A stretch of 64,000 nt of DNA, from assembly GCA_021234155.1 (NCBI GenBank), contig JAJEKV010000485.1:1-64000 (forward strand). Reading direction: 5' to 3'. Positions 9,948-23,105 of this stretch are shown one piece after another. The DNA comes from Isoetes taiwanensis. Its lineage: Eukaryota > Streptophyta > Lycopodiopsida > Isoetales > Isoetaceae. Numbering within the stretch: the first letter of the stretch is position 1; the number at the start of each line of letters is the position of its first letter. The position numbers and the translations under genes were made by a program. Below the pieces are notes generated by a model. The model worked only from the letters and a program-made list of their open reading frames with translations. It ran no database searches and had not been told where the DNA came from.

Positions 9948-11527
9948 CCATGTCCATGTTTTTAAGTTGTCAAGTTCGTTAAACTTAAGCTTTATATGCT
10001 AATACATGAGACATCTTTCACAACCATATTATCCAAGACATGACAACTTTTTATTTTCCCATTTCATGGGTATATTTATTAAGATATAATCTATGTTCAA
10101 TTTAGAATAATTTATTAAGAAAATATTGTCCTCACATAATCAACTTGAAGCCACAATTCCAACATTTTCATGCAAAGAACCTAACTCTAAGGAATTAGAT
10201 TTTTTCTAGTTACTTATGTTGATAGGATGGGACGGATGTATTCTCGGGACTCATTGTATTGGGAAGGGGGGTAGAGACTTAAAGCTTAGTAGATGATGCC
10301 CTAGCTAGTCCCTCTTAGTGCATTACTAGAATTCGGCCCAGGTGCAGAGCCCACCCGGGTTGGGGGTGAAGGGGCCAGACCGGCTTGTAGGGAGGGTGTT
10401 CTCCACCCCCCTGACCGATCCCTCGGGTGTGTAAGGCCCACCGGGACCGAAAGTGACTAGGTCTAATGGCTTTGCCACCGAAAGTGTGGGTAAGGCATGG
10501 GCCCTCGACACCCGTGGGTGGTGCCTCCACCTTTAAGTCGGTAAGGCGTGGCCCTCTAGTCACCAAGGGTCAGCATGTAGATCTCCTGAGGGAGCAATCC
10601 CACCGCCCCATCTGGACCGGGAGATGTAACCTGTGAATAGCCCCTTTGGCTATGCACCCTTGGCCAAGCATACCAAGTCCCAACACTTTTCAACCCATCG
10701 CAAAGCGTGGCCAGAGGGGCCATGGAGTGGACAACCCTAAAGCCATACCTTATGCCACCCCAATCCATTGGTCGCGATTCTGGCCTCAGACCGAACTCGG
10801 AGACCGGGGGTTAGTCGGCCACCGGAGTCCGTTTCCTGGTAGAAACTCCTTGTATTGTGCTGATCTTTGTCTATGCAGATAGCTTATGTGCCACCCTTCA
10901 AGGGATATATGATGTTATGTTACCGACAAGTATGTTTACGCTCGCCAGCCTAGGTAGGCCCCCGAGGGAGACGGGTAAAATGACCCCTTCACTCTTCCCA
11001 ATCGGACTCTAGGACGGTCACAAAGGATATGTGGAGGGCCCAGACAAAATGTGGAGTCAAAGTGGGATGAACTCCCGCTTGTATACGGTGTAAAAGTGCA
11101 TCGATATGAGTAGGGGACGCTGGGTTGGTATCGGGAAAGCAATGTTCTTGAGACCAAGAGCAAAGCATCGCCATGCTCCCAGTAGTACTAACTTGATAAG
11201 ATCCTCAAACCTCTAAAAAGTGGGAAATTTTTTTCTCATTTTTGTAGTTTGTGCTAAGCTAGTAATGCTATGAATTGGAACGTAATAAGACTAAAAAGAA
11301 TGAGCCAAAACCTTTCTCAGTTTAAGGTGGTTCACACCTCGCTTTGGTCAAAGAACTAAACTTTAGTTTTGAGCAGGCGCTATGCCACTGTGGAGACATT
11401 GGTTCGACACCCTACCGTCAAAGAACTAAACTTCGCTTTTGAGTAGGCGCCACATGCGAGACATTGATCCCAAAACATTTTAAAATTTAATGAATTTCAC
11501 AAAAGTAATATGGCAAGATTTCAGTAC

Positions 11528-13264
11528 GCACTTTAGACCTTTTAACCAATTAAAGGTAGACCAAGGGTCATGGAAACCCCTAAACCTTAACCGATAGCCT
11601 ATATAAGGCACCAAACCCTAACATTCCCTTTTCGCCACTGCACCTTCCGAAATTCGATTCAAGGCTACCGAGGAGTCAATTCCAACTCCCACGACCGCCC
11701 GCGCCCTCAGCCTTTGTCGATCATCCTTCCGACCACATCCCTTGCTGCACGTAGACATGGACGCCTTCTGACGAGAGGAGGAACTAGGATATCGTATTTA
11801 TTTATTTGATTGAATAGCCTAAACCTTATTCCGCCTTCGGAACCAAAAAGGGTTTAGCCTATTAAATCACCCTTAGTAGCCAAGTATCCCGAGATTGACT
11901 TCTAACCAAAGAACCTAACTCTATGAATTAGATTAGTTCTTATTACTTATGTTGGATATGATGGACGGATGTATTCCTCGTGGACCCATTGTATTGGGAA
12001 GGTAGAGACTTAAAGCTTAGTAGATGATGCTCCTAGCTAGTCCCTCTTAGTGCATTATCGAATTCGGCCTCAGGTACAGAGAGCCCACCCGGGTTGTGGG
12101 GTGAAGGGGCCGACCGCTTAGAAGGAGGTTGTACTCGACCCCTTGACCGATCCCTCCGGTGTGTAAGGGCCTACCGGGATCGTGAGTGACTAGGTCTAAT
12201 GGCTTGCCACCGAGTGTGGGTAAGGCAGGGCTCGACACCAAAGTGGGGTGGTGTTCACCTTCCAAAGTGGGGTTAAGCTCTAATAAGGGCAAAGGGCCCT
12301 CTAGTCACCAAGGGTCAAGATGTAGATCTCGAGGGAGCAATCCTTACCGCCCCATCGATCGGGAGATGTAACCTGTGAATAGCCCTTTGGCTATGCACCC
12401 GGGCGGGCTACAGCCAGTCCCAACACTTTTCAACCTACTCCCGCAGTGTACAAGGAGGGGCTGATGGAGTGGACAACCCTAAGCTATAGTGTTCTTATGC
12501 CAGCCCAATCCATTGTCATGATTCTGGTCGCGACCGAACTCCTGAGACCGGCTAGTCACCACCGAGTCCGAGCCTTGGGCAGGAACTTCCTTTGTATTGG
12601 CCGATCTTTGTCTATGCAGATATTTATGTGCCACCCTTCATGGTGGATATATGATGTTATGTTACCGACGTATGTTTACGCTTCCCAGCTAGGTAGGCCC
12701 CGGGGGAGACGGGGTAAAATGACCCCTTCACTCTTCCCATCGTGGACTCTAGACGGTCACAAAGTTGGATATGGAGGGCCCCGTGCATCGGGTGGAGCCG
12801 GTGCGGGGATGAACTCCTCGTTTGGTATACGGTGCGTGCATCGATATGAGTAGGGGACGCCACAAAGGGTATCGTGAGCAATGTTCTTGGAGACCAAGAT
12901 TAAAAAGCACCGCCATGCTCCCAAAAGAGTACTAACTTGATAAGATCCTCAAACCTCTAAAAGTGAAATTTTTTTCTCATTTTTGTAGTTTGTGCTAAGC
13001 TAGTAACAGTTAAGTGAATTGGAACGAATAAGACTAAAAAGAATGAGCCAAAACCTTCTCAGCTTAAGGTGGTCTCGACACTCGCTACTGGTCAAAGAAC
13101 TAAACTTTAGTTTTTGAGCGGGCGCCACTGAGACATTGGTTCACACACCTACCGGGTCAAAGAACTAAACTTCAGTTTTGAGCGTGGCGCCACCGCTAGA
13201 CATTGATCCCAAAACATTTTAAAATTTAATGAATTTCACAAAAGTAATATGGTAAGGCTTAGCA
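11528..13264 (+). repeat. Array unit 3
   Basis: LTR part to about 12862, degenerate primer site (GGGTATCGTGAGC) at 12867, leader to 13264. It carries the best TATA-like version of the promoter motif (CTATATAAGG near 11600). No coding content. Confidence 0.85.
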
Positions 13265-14984
13265 CGCACTTTTAGACCTTTAACCAATTAAAGGTAGACC
13301 AAGGGTCATGGAAACCCTAAACCTAACCGGACAGCCTACATAAGGCACCAAACCCTAACATTCCCTTTTTCGCCCACGCACTTCCGAGCTCGACTACAAG
13401 GGCCGAGGAGTCAATTCCAACTCCCACGATCTGCCTGCGGCGCCCCAAAGCTTGTCGATCATCCTTCCCACCACATCCCGGCGTAAATGTAGACATGGAC
13501 GGACGATCGAGAGGAGTGAACCAGGGATCGTATTTGTCGATTGAATAGCCTAAACCTTATTCCAAATTTTCTAACCAAAGAGGTTTAGCCTATTAAATCA
13601 CCCTTAGTAGCCAAGCAGATCCCGAGATTGACTCTAACTAAAGAACCTAACTCTATGAATTAGATTAGTTCTTATTACTTATGTTGATATGATGGACGGA
13701 TGTATTCAGGACTCATTGTATTGGGAAGGGGGTAGAGACTTAAAGCTTTAGTAGATGATGCCCTAGCTAGTCCCTCTTAGTGCATTATCGAATTCGGCCT
13801 CGGGCTGTGAGCCCACCGGTTGTGGGGTGAAGGGGCCGCACCGGGCTTAGAAGGAGGTTCGTTCACCCTTGACCCCCCTCCGTGTGTAAGGCCCACCGGG
13901 ATCCGAGTGACTAGGTCTAATGGCTTGCCACCGAAAGTGTGGGTAAGGCATGGGCCTCGATAATCTGCGGGGTGGTGTTCACCTTCCGGGTTAAGCTCTA
14001 ATAAGGGCAAAGGGCCCTCTAGTCACCAAGGGTCGCGATGTAGATCTCCTCGAGGGAGCAATCCCCACCGCCCCATCTGGATCGGGAGATGTAACCAGAA
14101 TAGCCCCCTTTGGCTATGCACCCATGGCCACAAACCAGTCCCAACACTTTTCAACCTACTCGCAAAGTGTACAATGTGGAGGGGCTGGATGGAGTGGACA
14201 ACCCTAAGCCATGTTCTTATGCCACCCCCAATCCATTGTCATGATTCACCAGACCGAACTCGAGATTCAAGCTAGGGGCCACCCCCCGGAGTCCTGAGCC
14301 TTGGGTAGGAACTTTGTGGCCAGGCCGATCTTTGTCTATGCAGATAAGTTTATGTGCCACCCTTCATGGGTGGGATATATGATGTTATGTTACCGACGTA
14401 TGTTTACGCCTGCCAGCCTAGGTAGGCCCCGAGGGAGACGGGTAAAATGACCCCTTCTGATTTCTTCCCACCGTGGACTCTAGACGGTACAAAGTTGATA
14501 TGTGGAGGGCCCCCGACGGGGGTGGAGCAAAAGTGGATGAACTCCTCGCTTGTATACTGGTATGCATCGATATGAGTAGGGGACGCCAAGTTGGTATCGT
14601 GAGCAATGTTTTTGGAGACCAAGAGCAAAGCACCGCCATGCTCCCAAAGAGTACTAACTTGATAAGATCCTCAAACCTAAAAAGTGGGAATTTTTTTCAT
14701 TTTTGTAGTTTGTGCTAAGCTAGTAACGCTTAATGAATTGGAAACGTAATAAGACTAAAAAAGAATGAGCCAAAACCTTCTATTAAGGTGGTTCGACGCT
14801 ACCGGGTCAAAGAACTAAACTTTAGTTTTTGAGCAGGCGCCACTGCGTGGAGACATTGGTTCACACCTCGCTACCGGGTCAAAGAACTAAACTTCAGCTT
14901 TTGAGCAGGCGCCACCAGACATTGATCCCAAAACATTTTAAAATTTAATGAATTTCACAAAAGTAATATGGTAAGGCTTAGACA
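13265..14984 (+). repeat. Array unit 4
   Basis: LTR part to about 14590, primer site TGGTATCGTGAGC at 14592, leader with the two AACTAAACTT segments to 14984. Length 1.72 kb. No coding content. Confidence 0.85.
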
Positions 14985-16706
14985 CGACTTTTAGACCTTT
15001 TAACCAATTAAAGGTAGACCAAGGGTCATGGAAACCCTAAACCTAAACCGAGCAGCCTACATAAGGCACCAAACCCTAACATTCCCTTTTTCGCCCACGC
15101 ACCTTCCGAGCCCGAGTCAAGGCCACCGAGGAGTCAATTCCAACTCCCACGATCCGCCTGCATCTCCAAATTTTGTCGATCATCCTTCCCACCACATCCC
15201 GGCGCAATGTAGACATGGACGCTCGATCTAGAGGAGTGAACCGGATCAGATTTGTCGGGATTGAATAGCCTAAACCTTATTCCACCCTTCGAACCAAAGA
15301 GGTTTTAGCCTATTAAATCACCCTTAGTAGCCAAGGTGATCCCGAGATTGATTTCTAACTAAAGAACCTAACCTATGAATTAGATTAGTTCTTATTACTT
15401 ATGTGGATATGATGGACGGATGTATTCTCAGGGACTCATTGTATTGGGAAGGGGGTAGAGACTTAAAGCTAGTAGATGATGCTCCTAGCTAGTCCCTCTT
15501 AGTGCATTATCGAATTGCCCAGGGCAGGAGCCCACCGGTTGTGGGTGAAGGGGCCGTGACCGCTTAGAAGGAGGTTCGTGCACGACCCTTGACCGATCCC
15601 TCTCGGGTGTAAGGCCCACCGGATCAGAGGGACTAGGTCTAATGGCTTGCCACCGAAAGTGTGGGTAAGGCATGGGCCTCGGATAACTGCGGGGTGGTGT
15701 TCACCTTCCAAAGGGTTAAGCCGACAAGGGCAAGTGGCCCTCTAGTCACCAAGGGTCAAGATGTAGATCTCTCGAGGGAGCAATCCCTACCCCGCCCATC
15801 GGGATCGGGAGATGTAACCGTGAATAGCCCTTTGGCTATGCACCCTCATGGCTAGGCCGAAGTCCCAACACTTTTCAACCTACTCGCAAAGTGTACACAG
15901 GAGGGCGGATGGAGAGGACAACCCTAAGCCATGTTCTTATGCCAGCCCCCAATCCATTGTCATGATTCGGCCCGTGACCGAACTCGAGACCGGGGCTAGT
16001 CACCACCCCCGGAGTCCGAGCCTTGGGTAGGAACTTCCTTTGTATTGTGCTGATCTTTGTCTATGCAGATATTTTATGCTGCCACCCTTCAAGTGGATAT
16101 ATGATGTTATGTTACCGACGCGGTATGTTTACGCTCGGGCAGCCTAGGTAGGCCCCAGGGAGACGGGTAAAATGACCCCTTCACTCTTCCCATCGTGGAC
16201 TCTAGACGGCCACACAGGATATGTGGAGGGCCCCGTATTGTGGAGTGGAGCTGGGGATGAACTCCTCGCTTGTATACCAAAGTGCATCGATATGAGTAGG
16301 GGACGCCACGCTGGTATCGTGAGCAATGTTCTTGGAGACTAAGAGCAAAGCACCGCCATGCTCCCAAAGAGTACTAACTTGATAAGATCCTCAAACCCGA
16401 AAAGTGGGAAATTTTTTTCTCATTTTGTAGTTTGTGCTAAGCTAGTAACAGCTTATGAATTGGAACATAATAAGACTAAAAAAGAATGAGCCAAAACCTT
16501 CTCAGCTAAGGTGGTCGACACTGCTACCGGGTTTTCAAAGAACTAAACTTTAGTTTTTGAGCGTGGCGCCACCGTGGAGACATTGGTTCACACCGCACCG
16601 TCAAAGAACTAAACTTCGCTTTTGAGCGTGGCGCCACTCACAGACATTGATCCCAAAACATTTTAAAATTTAATGAATTTCACAAAAGTAATATGGTAAG
16701 GCGAAG
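14985..16706 (+). repeat. Array unit 5
   Basis: LTR part to about 16310, primer site at 16312, leader to 16706. Length 1.72 kb, close in sequence to unit 4. No coding content. Confidence 0.85.
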
Positions 16707-18454
16707 CATGACTTTTAGACCTTTAACCAATTAAAGGTAGACCAAGGGTCATGGAAACCCTAAACCTAATCATAGCCTACATAAGGCACCAAACCCTAAC
16801 ATTCCCTTTTTCGCCCACTGCACCTTCAGAGCTCCCGATTAAGGCTACCGAGGAGTCAATTCCAACTCCCCACGATCTCCGCCTGCGGCGCCTAAGCCTT
16901 GTCGATCATCCTTCCACCACATCCCGGCGAGCAGACATGGACGCCTTCGATCGAGAGGAGGAACCAGGGATCGGTATTTGAGTCGATTGAATAGCCTAAA
17001 CCTTATTCCATTCTCTCGAACCAAAGAGGGTTTAGCCTATTAAATCACCCTTAGTAGCCAAGCTGCATCCCGAGATTGACTCTAACTAAAGAACCTAACT
17101 CTATGAATTAGATTAGTTCTTATTACTTATGTTGATATGATGGACTTGATGTATTCTCGTGGACTCATTGTATTGGGAAGGGGGTAGAGACTTAAAGCTT
17201 AGTAGATGATGCTCCTAGCTAGTCCCTCTTAGTGCATTACTAGAATTTACTGCAGGTACAGGGGAGCCCACCTGGTTGTGGGTGAAGGGGCAATGACCGG
17301 CTTAGAAGGAGGTTCGTGTTTGACCCTTGACCGATCCCTCGGTGTGTGTAAGGCCCACCGGGGATCGTGAGAGTGACTAGGTCTAATGGCTTGCCAACGA
17401 AAGTGTGGGTAAGGCATGGCCTCGACAACTGGGGGTGGTGTTCACCTTCCAGTGGGTTAAGCCTAATAAGGGCAAAGTGGCCCCTAGTCACCAAGGGTCA
17501 GCATGTAGATCTCGGAGGGAGCAATCTCTACCCCGCCCCATCGGGACTGGGGAGATGTAACGAGTGAATAGCCCCTTTGGCTATGCACCCTTCGCTCGAG
17601 CCAGTCCCAACACTTTTCAACCTACTCGCAAAGTGTACACGTGGAGGGGCGGATGGAGTGGACAACCCTAAGCCATGTTCTTATGCCAGCCCAATCCATT
17701 GTCATGATTCGTCCGCAGACCGAACTCTGAGACCCAAGCTAGTCAGTCCCCCGGAGTCCGAGCCTTGGGTAGGAACTTCCTTTGTATTGTCCGCTGATCT
17801 TTGCCTATGCAGATGTTTATGTGCCACCCTTCTCGCGGATATATGATGTTATGTTATCGACGCGGTATGTTTACGCCTCGGCAGCCTAGGTAGGCCCCGA
17901 GGGAGATTCTGATAAAATGACCCTTCACTCTTCCCACCGTGGACTCTAGACGGTCGCGTTGATATGTGGAGGGCCCCAGTGACGCGATGTGGAGGTGCGG
18001 GGATGAACTCTGTTTGTATACGGTGCGGGCATCGATATGAGTAGGGGACGCCACAAGCTGGTATCGTGAGCAATGTTCTTGGAGACCAAGAGCAAAGACC
18101 GCCATGCTCGAGAGTACTAACTTGATAAGATCCTCAAACCTCGAAAAGTGGGAAATTTTTTCTCATTTTTGTAGTTTGTGCTAAGCTAGTAACGATTAAG
18201 TGAATTGGAACATAATAAGACTAAAAAGAATGAGCCAAAACCTTCGCCAAAGGTGGTCTCACACTCGCTACCGGTCAAAGAACTAAACTTTAGTTTTTGA
18301 GCGAGGCGCTACTGGGAGATACATTGGTCTCACACCAGCTACCGGGTCAAAGAACTAAACTTCGTTTTTTGAGGTGGTGCTACCGCGAGACATTGATCCC
18401 AAAACATTTTAAAATTTAATGAATTTCACAAAAGTAATATGGTAAGGCTTAGAC
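16707..18454 (+). repeat. Array unit 6
   Basis: LTR part to about 18057, primer site at 18059, leader to 18454. Length 1.75 kb. No coding content. Confidence 0.85.
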
Positions 18455-20094
18455 GACTTTTAGACCTTTAACCAATTAAAGGTAGACCAAGGGTCATGGA
18501 AACCCTAAAACCTAACCGGATAGCCTACATAAGGCACCAAACCCTAACATTCCCTTTTTTGCACCTTCCGAGCTCCGATTCGCCACCGAGGAGTCAATTC
18601 CAACTCCCACGATCCGCCCATGCGCTCACCTTTGTCGATCATCCTTGGACCACATACGTAGACATGGACGCTTCGGATCGAGAGGAGTGAACCGGGATCA
18701 GGTATTTGGTCCATTGAATAGCCTAAACCTTATTCCAGCCTTCGAACCAAAAGTAGGTTTAGCCTATTAAATCACCCTTAGTAGCCAAGCAGATCCCGAG
18801 ATTGACTCTAACTAAAGAACCTAACTCTATGAATTAGATTAGTTCTTTTACTTATGTTGATATGATGGACCGGATGTATTCTCGTGGACTCATTGTATTG
18901 GGAAGGGGTAGAGACTTAAAGCTTAGTAGATGATGCTCCTAGCTAGTCCCTCTTAGTGCATTACTAGAAAGGACGGAGCCCACCCGGGGTTGTGGGTGAA
19001 GGGGGCGGACCGCTTAGAAGGAGGTTCGTTCGGCCCTTGACCCATCCCTCCGTGTGTAAAGGCCCACGGGATCAGAGTGACTAGGTCTAATGGCTTGCCA
19101 CCGAAAGTGTGGGTAAGGCATGGGCTCGACACCGTGGGGGTGGTGACCTTCCCAATAAGCAATAGGCCCTTTTAAAATTTAGATCTCTGAGGGAGGGAGC
19201 AATCACCACCCCATCTGGGATCGGGAGATGTAACCTTGAAATAGCCCCTTTGGCTATGCAGTCGAGTCCCAACACTTTCAACCTACTCGCAAAGTGTACA
19301 ATGTGAGGGGCGGATGGAGTGGACAACCCTAAGCCATGTTCTTAAGCCCAATCCATTGTCATGATCTGGTCCAAGACTGAACTCTCAGGAGACAAAAGCT
19401 AGTCGGCCCCCGAGTCCGAGCCTTGGGTAGGAACTTTGTATTGTGGCCAGCCGATCTTTGATGTTTATGTGCCACCCTTCCTTGGATATATGATGTTATG
19501 TTACCGACGTAGGCGTTTACGCTTCCCGCAGCCTAGGGTAGGCTCGAGGAGACGGGTAAAATGACCCCTTCATTTTCTTCCCAATCGTGGACTCTGGGAC
19601 GGTCACAAAGTGATATGTGGAGGACCCCGTGACGTGGGTGGAGTCAGGGGGGATGAACTCTGTTTGTATACTGGCGGCATCGTATATGAGTAGGGGACGT
19701 CACAATGGTATCCCGAGCAATGTTCTTGGAGACCAAGAGCAAAGCATCGCCATGAAAAGAGTACTAACTTGATAAGATCCTCAAACCTCAAAAAGGGAAA
19801 TTTTTTTCTCATTTTGTAGTTTGTGCTAAGCTAGTAAATGCTATGAATTGGAACATAATAAGACTAAAAAGAATGAGCCAAAACCTTTCGACCAATAGGT
19901 TCACACCTCGCTACCGGTCAAAAGAACTAAACTTTAGTTTTGGAGCAGGGCGCTGCGGAGACATTGGTTTTCACACCTCGCCGGTCAAAGAACTAAACTT
20001 CAGCTTTTTGAGTTGGCGCCACCACAGACATTGATCCCAAAAACATTTTAAAAATTTAATGAATTTCACAAAAGTAATATGGTAAGGCTTAGCA
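18455..20094 (+). repeat. Array unit 7, shortest full unit
   Basis: LTR part to about 19704, primer site TGGTATCCCGAGC at 19706, leader to 20094. At 1.64 kb it is the shortest unit because of several small deletions in the LTR, for example around 18970 and 19150-19200. No coding content. Confidence 0.85.
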
Positions 20095-21808
20095 AAGACT
20101 TTTAGACCTTTAACCCATTAAAGGTAGACCAAGGGTCATGGAAACCCTAAACCTAACCGATAGCCTACATAAGGTACCAAACCCTAACATTTCTTTTTCT
20201 GGCTGCATCTTCCGAGTAGCTGCTACCGAGGAGTCAATTCCAACTCCCACGATCTGCCCATGCGCCAAATTTGTCGATCATCCTTCCACCACATCTTGAA
20301 GCGTAACGTAGACATGGACGCCTTCGGACGAGAGGAGTGAACCGTGATCGGTATTTATCGATTGAATAGCCTAAACCTTATTCCAGCCTTCGAACCAAGA
20401 GGGGTTTTAGCCTATTAAATCACCCTTAGTAGCCATGCATCCCGAGATTGACTCTAACTAAAAGAACCTAACTCTATGAATTAGATTAGTTCTTATTACT
20501 TCTTATGTTGATATGATGGACGGATGTATTCCGTGGACTCATTGTATTGGAAAGGGGTAGAGACTTTAAAGCTTAGTAGATGATGCTCCTAGCTAGTCCC
20601 TCTAGTGCATTACTAGAATTCGCCCTGTACGAGGGAGCCCACCTCGGTGGGTGTGAAGGGGCAGACCGGCTTAGAAGGGAGGTTCGTGTTCTCACCCTTG
20701 ACCCGATCCCTGCGGTGTGTAAGGTCACAGGGGATCGAGAGGACTAGGTCTAATGGCTTGCCACCGAGTGTGGGTAAGGCATGGGCTCGACACCCGTGGG
20801 GGTGGTGTTCACCTTCCGCTGGGTTAAGTCGAATAAGGCAAAGGGCCTCTAGTCACCTTGGGTCAGCATGTAGATCTCTGGAGGGAGCAATCCCCCCGCC
20901 TATCTGGGACCGGGAGATGTAACCTTAAATAGCCCCTTTGGCTATGCACCCTACGGCTGGGCCAGAGTCCCAACACTTTTCAACCTACCGCAGAAAGTGT
21001 ACACAGTGAGGGGCGGATGGAGTGGACAACCCTAAGCCATGTTGTTCTTATGCCGCCAAATCCATTGTCATGATTCGTCCTCAACGACTGACCCTGGAGA
21101 CCCAAGCTAGTCGGTCACCCCGGAGTCCGAGCCTTGGGTAGGAACCGCTTGCATTGTGCTGATCTTTGTCTATGCAGATAGCTTATGTGCCACCCTTCAA
21201 GCGGTGGATATATGATGTTATGTTACCGACGAATGTTTACGCCGAGCTGACTAGGTAGGTTCGAGGGAGACGGGTAAAATGACCCCTTCACTCTTCCCTT
21301 TGTGGACTCTAGACGGGCCACAAAGTGATATGTGGAGGACCGTGACGGTGTGGAGCCGGGAGGGGGATGAACTCTGTTTTGTATACAATGCGCGCATCGT
21401 GATATGAGTAGGGGGGCCACTTGGTATCGAGCAATGTTCTTGGAGACCAAGAGCAAAACCGGGCCATGCTCCCAAAGAGTACTAACTTGATAAGATCCTC
21501 AAACCTCGAAAAGGGAAATTTTTTTCTCATTTTTGTAGTTTGTGCTAAGCTAGTAACGCTTAAGTGAATTGGAACATAATAAGACTAAAAAGAATGAGCC
21601 AAAACCTTCGGCCATAAAGGTGGTCTCACACCTATTTGGTCAAAGAACTAAACTTTAGTTTTTTGGCCACCATGAGATATTGGTTCACACCTCCTACCGG
21701 TCAAAGAACTAAACTTCAGTTTTTGAGTTGTATGCCACCGCGACATTGATCCCAAAACATTTTAAAATTTAATGAATTTCACAAAAGTAATATGGTAAGG
21801 CTTAGTAC
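20095..21808 (+). repeat. Array unit 8
   Basis: LTR part to about 21419, primer site at 21422, leader to 21808. Length 1.71 kb. Units 7-9 share small changes such as GTCACCTTGGG or GGTACCAAACC in places, hinting at stepwise local duplication. No coding content. Confidence 0.85.
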
Positions 21809-22989
21809 GCACTTTTAGACCTTTTAACCCATTAAAGGTAGACCAAGGGTCATGGAAACCCTAAACCTAACCGATAGCCTACATAAGGTACCAAACCCTA
21901 ACATTCCTTTTTTCGCCACGCACCTTCCAGCCCGATTCGCCACCGAGGAGTCAATTCCAACTCCCACGATCTGCCCATGCGCCCCAAATTTTTGTCGATC
22001 ATCCTTGAAACCACATCTTGAAGCGTAGCGGTAGACATGGACGCTTTCGGATCGAGAGGAGTGAACCAGGGATCGGGGTTTTGTCGATTGAATAGCCTAA
22101 ACCTTATTCCAGCCTTGAACCAAGAGGTTTAGCCTATTAAATCACCCTTAGTGTAAGCCAGATCCTGAGATTGACTCTAACTAAAGAACCTAACTCTATG
22201 AATTAGATTAGTTCTTATTACTTATGTTGATATGATGGACGGATGTATTCTGTGGACTCATTGTATTGGGAAGGGGGGTAGAGACTTAAAGCTTAGTAGA
22301 TGATGCTCCTAGCTAGTCCCTCTTAGTGCATTACTAGAATTCGGCCTGTGTACAGGAGCCCACCTGGTTGTGGGTGAAGGGGCCAGACTGGCTTAGAATG
22401 AGGTTCGTGTTCTGACCCTTGACCGATCCCTCTGGTGTGTAAGGTCTACCGGGGATCAGAGTGACTAGGTCTAATGGCTTGCCACTGAGTGTGGGTAAGG
22501 CATGGGCTCCCGACACTCATGGGGGTGGTGTTCACCTTCCAATTGGGTTAAGTGAATAAGGGCGTTGGCCCTCTAGTCACCTTGGGTCACAGATGTAGAT
22601 CTCCTGGAGGGAGCAATCCCTACCTGCCCCATCGGGGACCGGGAGATGTAACCCCGGAATAGCCCCTTGGCTATGCACCCCCAAGGGCTACGGTCAGTCC
22701 CAACACTTTTCAACCTACTACGCAAAGTGTACATAGGAGAGGCGGATGAAGTGGACAACCCTAAGCCATGTTCTTATGCCAGCCCAATCCATTGTCATGA
22801 TTGGGTGCAAGAACTCTCGAGACCCAAAGCTAGTCGGTCCACCCCCGAGTCGAGCCTTGGGTAGGAACTTCGTTTGTATTGTGCTGATCTTTGTCTATGC
22901 AGAGATGTTTATGTGCCACCCTTGGCGGTGGATATATGATGTTATGTTACCGACGTGTATGTTTTACGCCCGCAGACTAGGTAGGCCTC
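21809..22989 (+). repeat. Array unit 9, truncated
   Basis: LTR sequence only. It stops within the LTR, just after GACTAGGTAGGCC, where other units continue with CCGAGGGAGACGGG. A different sequence (SINE-like) follows, so the array ends by truncation, not at a natural LTR end. Confidence 0.85.
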
Positions 22990-23105
22990 ATTTGAACCTC
23001 ATCTTAAAAGGTTTCCCACATGAGCGGAATTGAACCTCCCACCCAACGTGATTGAAGACCCCCAAACCCCGCAACCAACCATCGAGGGCGGGCATCGTTT
23101 TTATG
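22990..23105 (-). mobile_element. tRNA-derived SINE-like element
   Basis: On the minus strand a good RNA polymerase III B box, AGGTTCAATTCC, lies at 23026-23037, with an A-box-like GGTTGGTTGCGGGG about 35 bp upstream (23067-23080). That spacing is usual for tRNA genes and tRNA-derived SINEs. No cloverleaf is evident, so it is not a functional tRNA gene. The element sits at the broken end of the LTR array. No A-tail is clear. Confidence 0.45.

Larger units (their letters stand above)
7665..10209 (+). mobile_element. Helitron-like insertion 1 (2.5 kb) in array unit 2
   Basis: Comparison with the other units shows an extra block of about 2545 bp. It begins TCCTATATTATAATG directly after an A and can be read to end in CTAG directly before a T, as expected for a Helitron inserted between A and T. 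The first 13 bases are the same as those of the insertion at 33454. The 3' end is uncertain: the last 40 bp before CTAG (from AAAGAACCTAACTC) copy the array sequence just upstream of the insertion, so a duplicated target segment is an alternative. No Rep/helicase protein is encoded, so it would be non-autonomous. It carries a possible PPR scrap and a 330-bp direct repeat. Confidence 0.5.
7251..11527 (+). repeat. Array unit 2, interrupted by a 2.5-kb insertion
   Basis: LTR sequence runs from 7251 to 7664 and resumes at 10210. The LTR ends near 11122, followed by a primer site at 11126 and leader to about 11527. Without the insertion the unit would be about 1.73 kb, like its neighbours. Confidence 0.85.
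5355..22989 (+). repeat. Head-to-tail array of nine LTR-plus-leader units, about 1.72 kb each
   Basis: The marker TTTTAGACC followed by TTTAACC recurs at about 5517, 7253, 11530, 13268, 14990, 16711, 18461, 20099 and 21813. This gives periods of about 1.64-1.75 kb, apart from one 4.28-kb interval that holds a 2.5-kb insertion. Each unit consists of most of an LTR, then a tRNA-Met-type primer-binding site, then about 400 bp of leader. The next unit starts inside the LTR about 155 bp from its 5' end. Only unit 1 has the full LTR start. Units look roughly 85-95 percent alike by eye, and the differences gather in short GC-rich spots. No unit encodes a credible protein; the many short ORFs with CFALGLQEHC-like peptides are chance frames in non-coding LTR and leader DNA. 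Confidence 0.9.
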
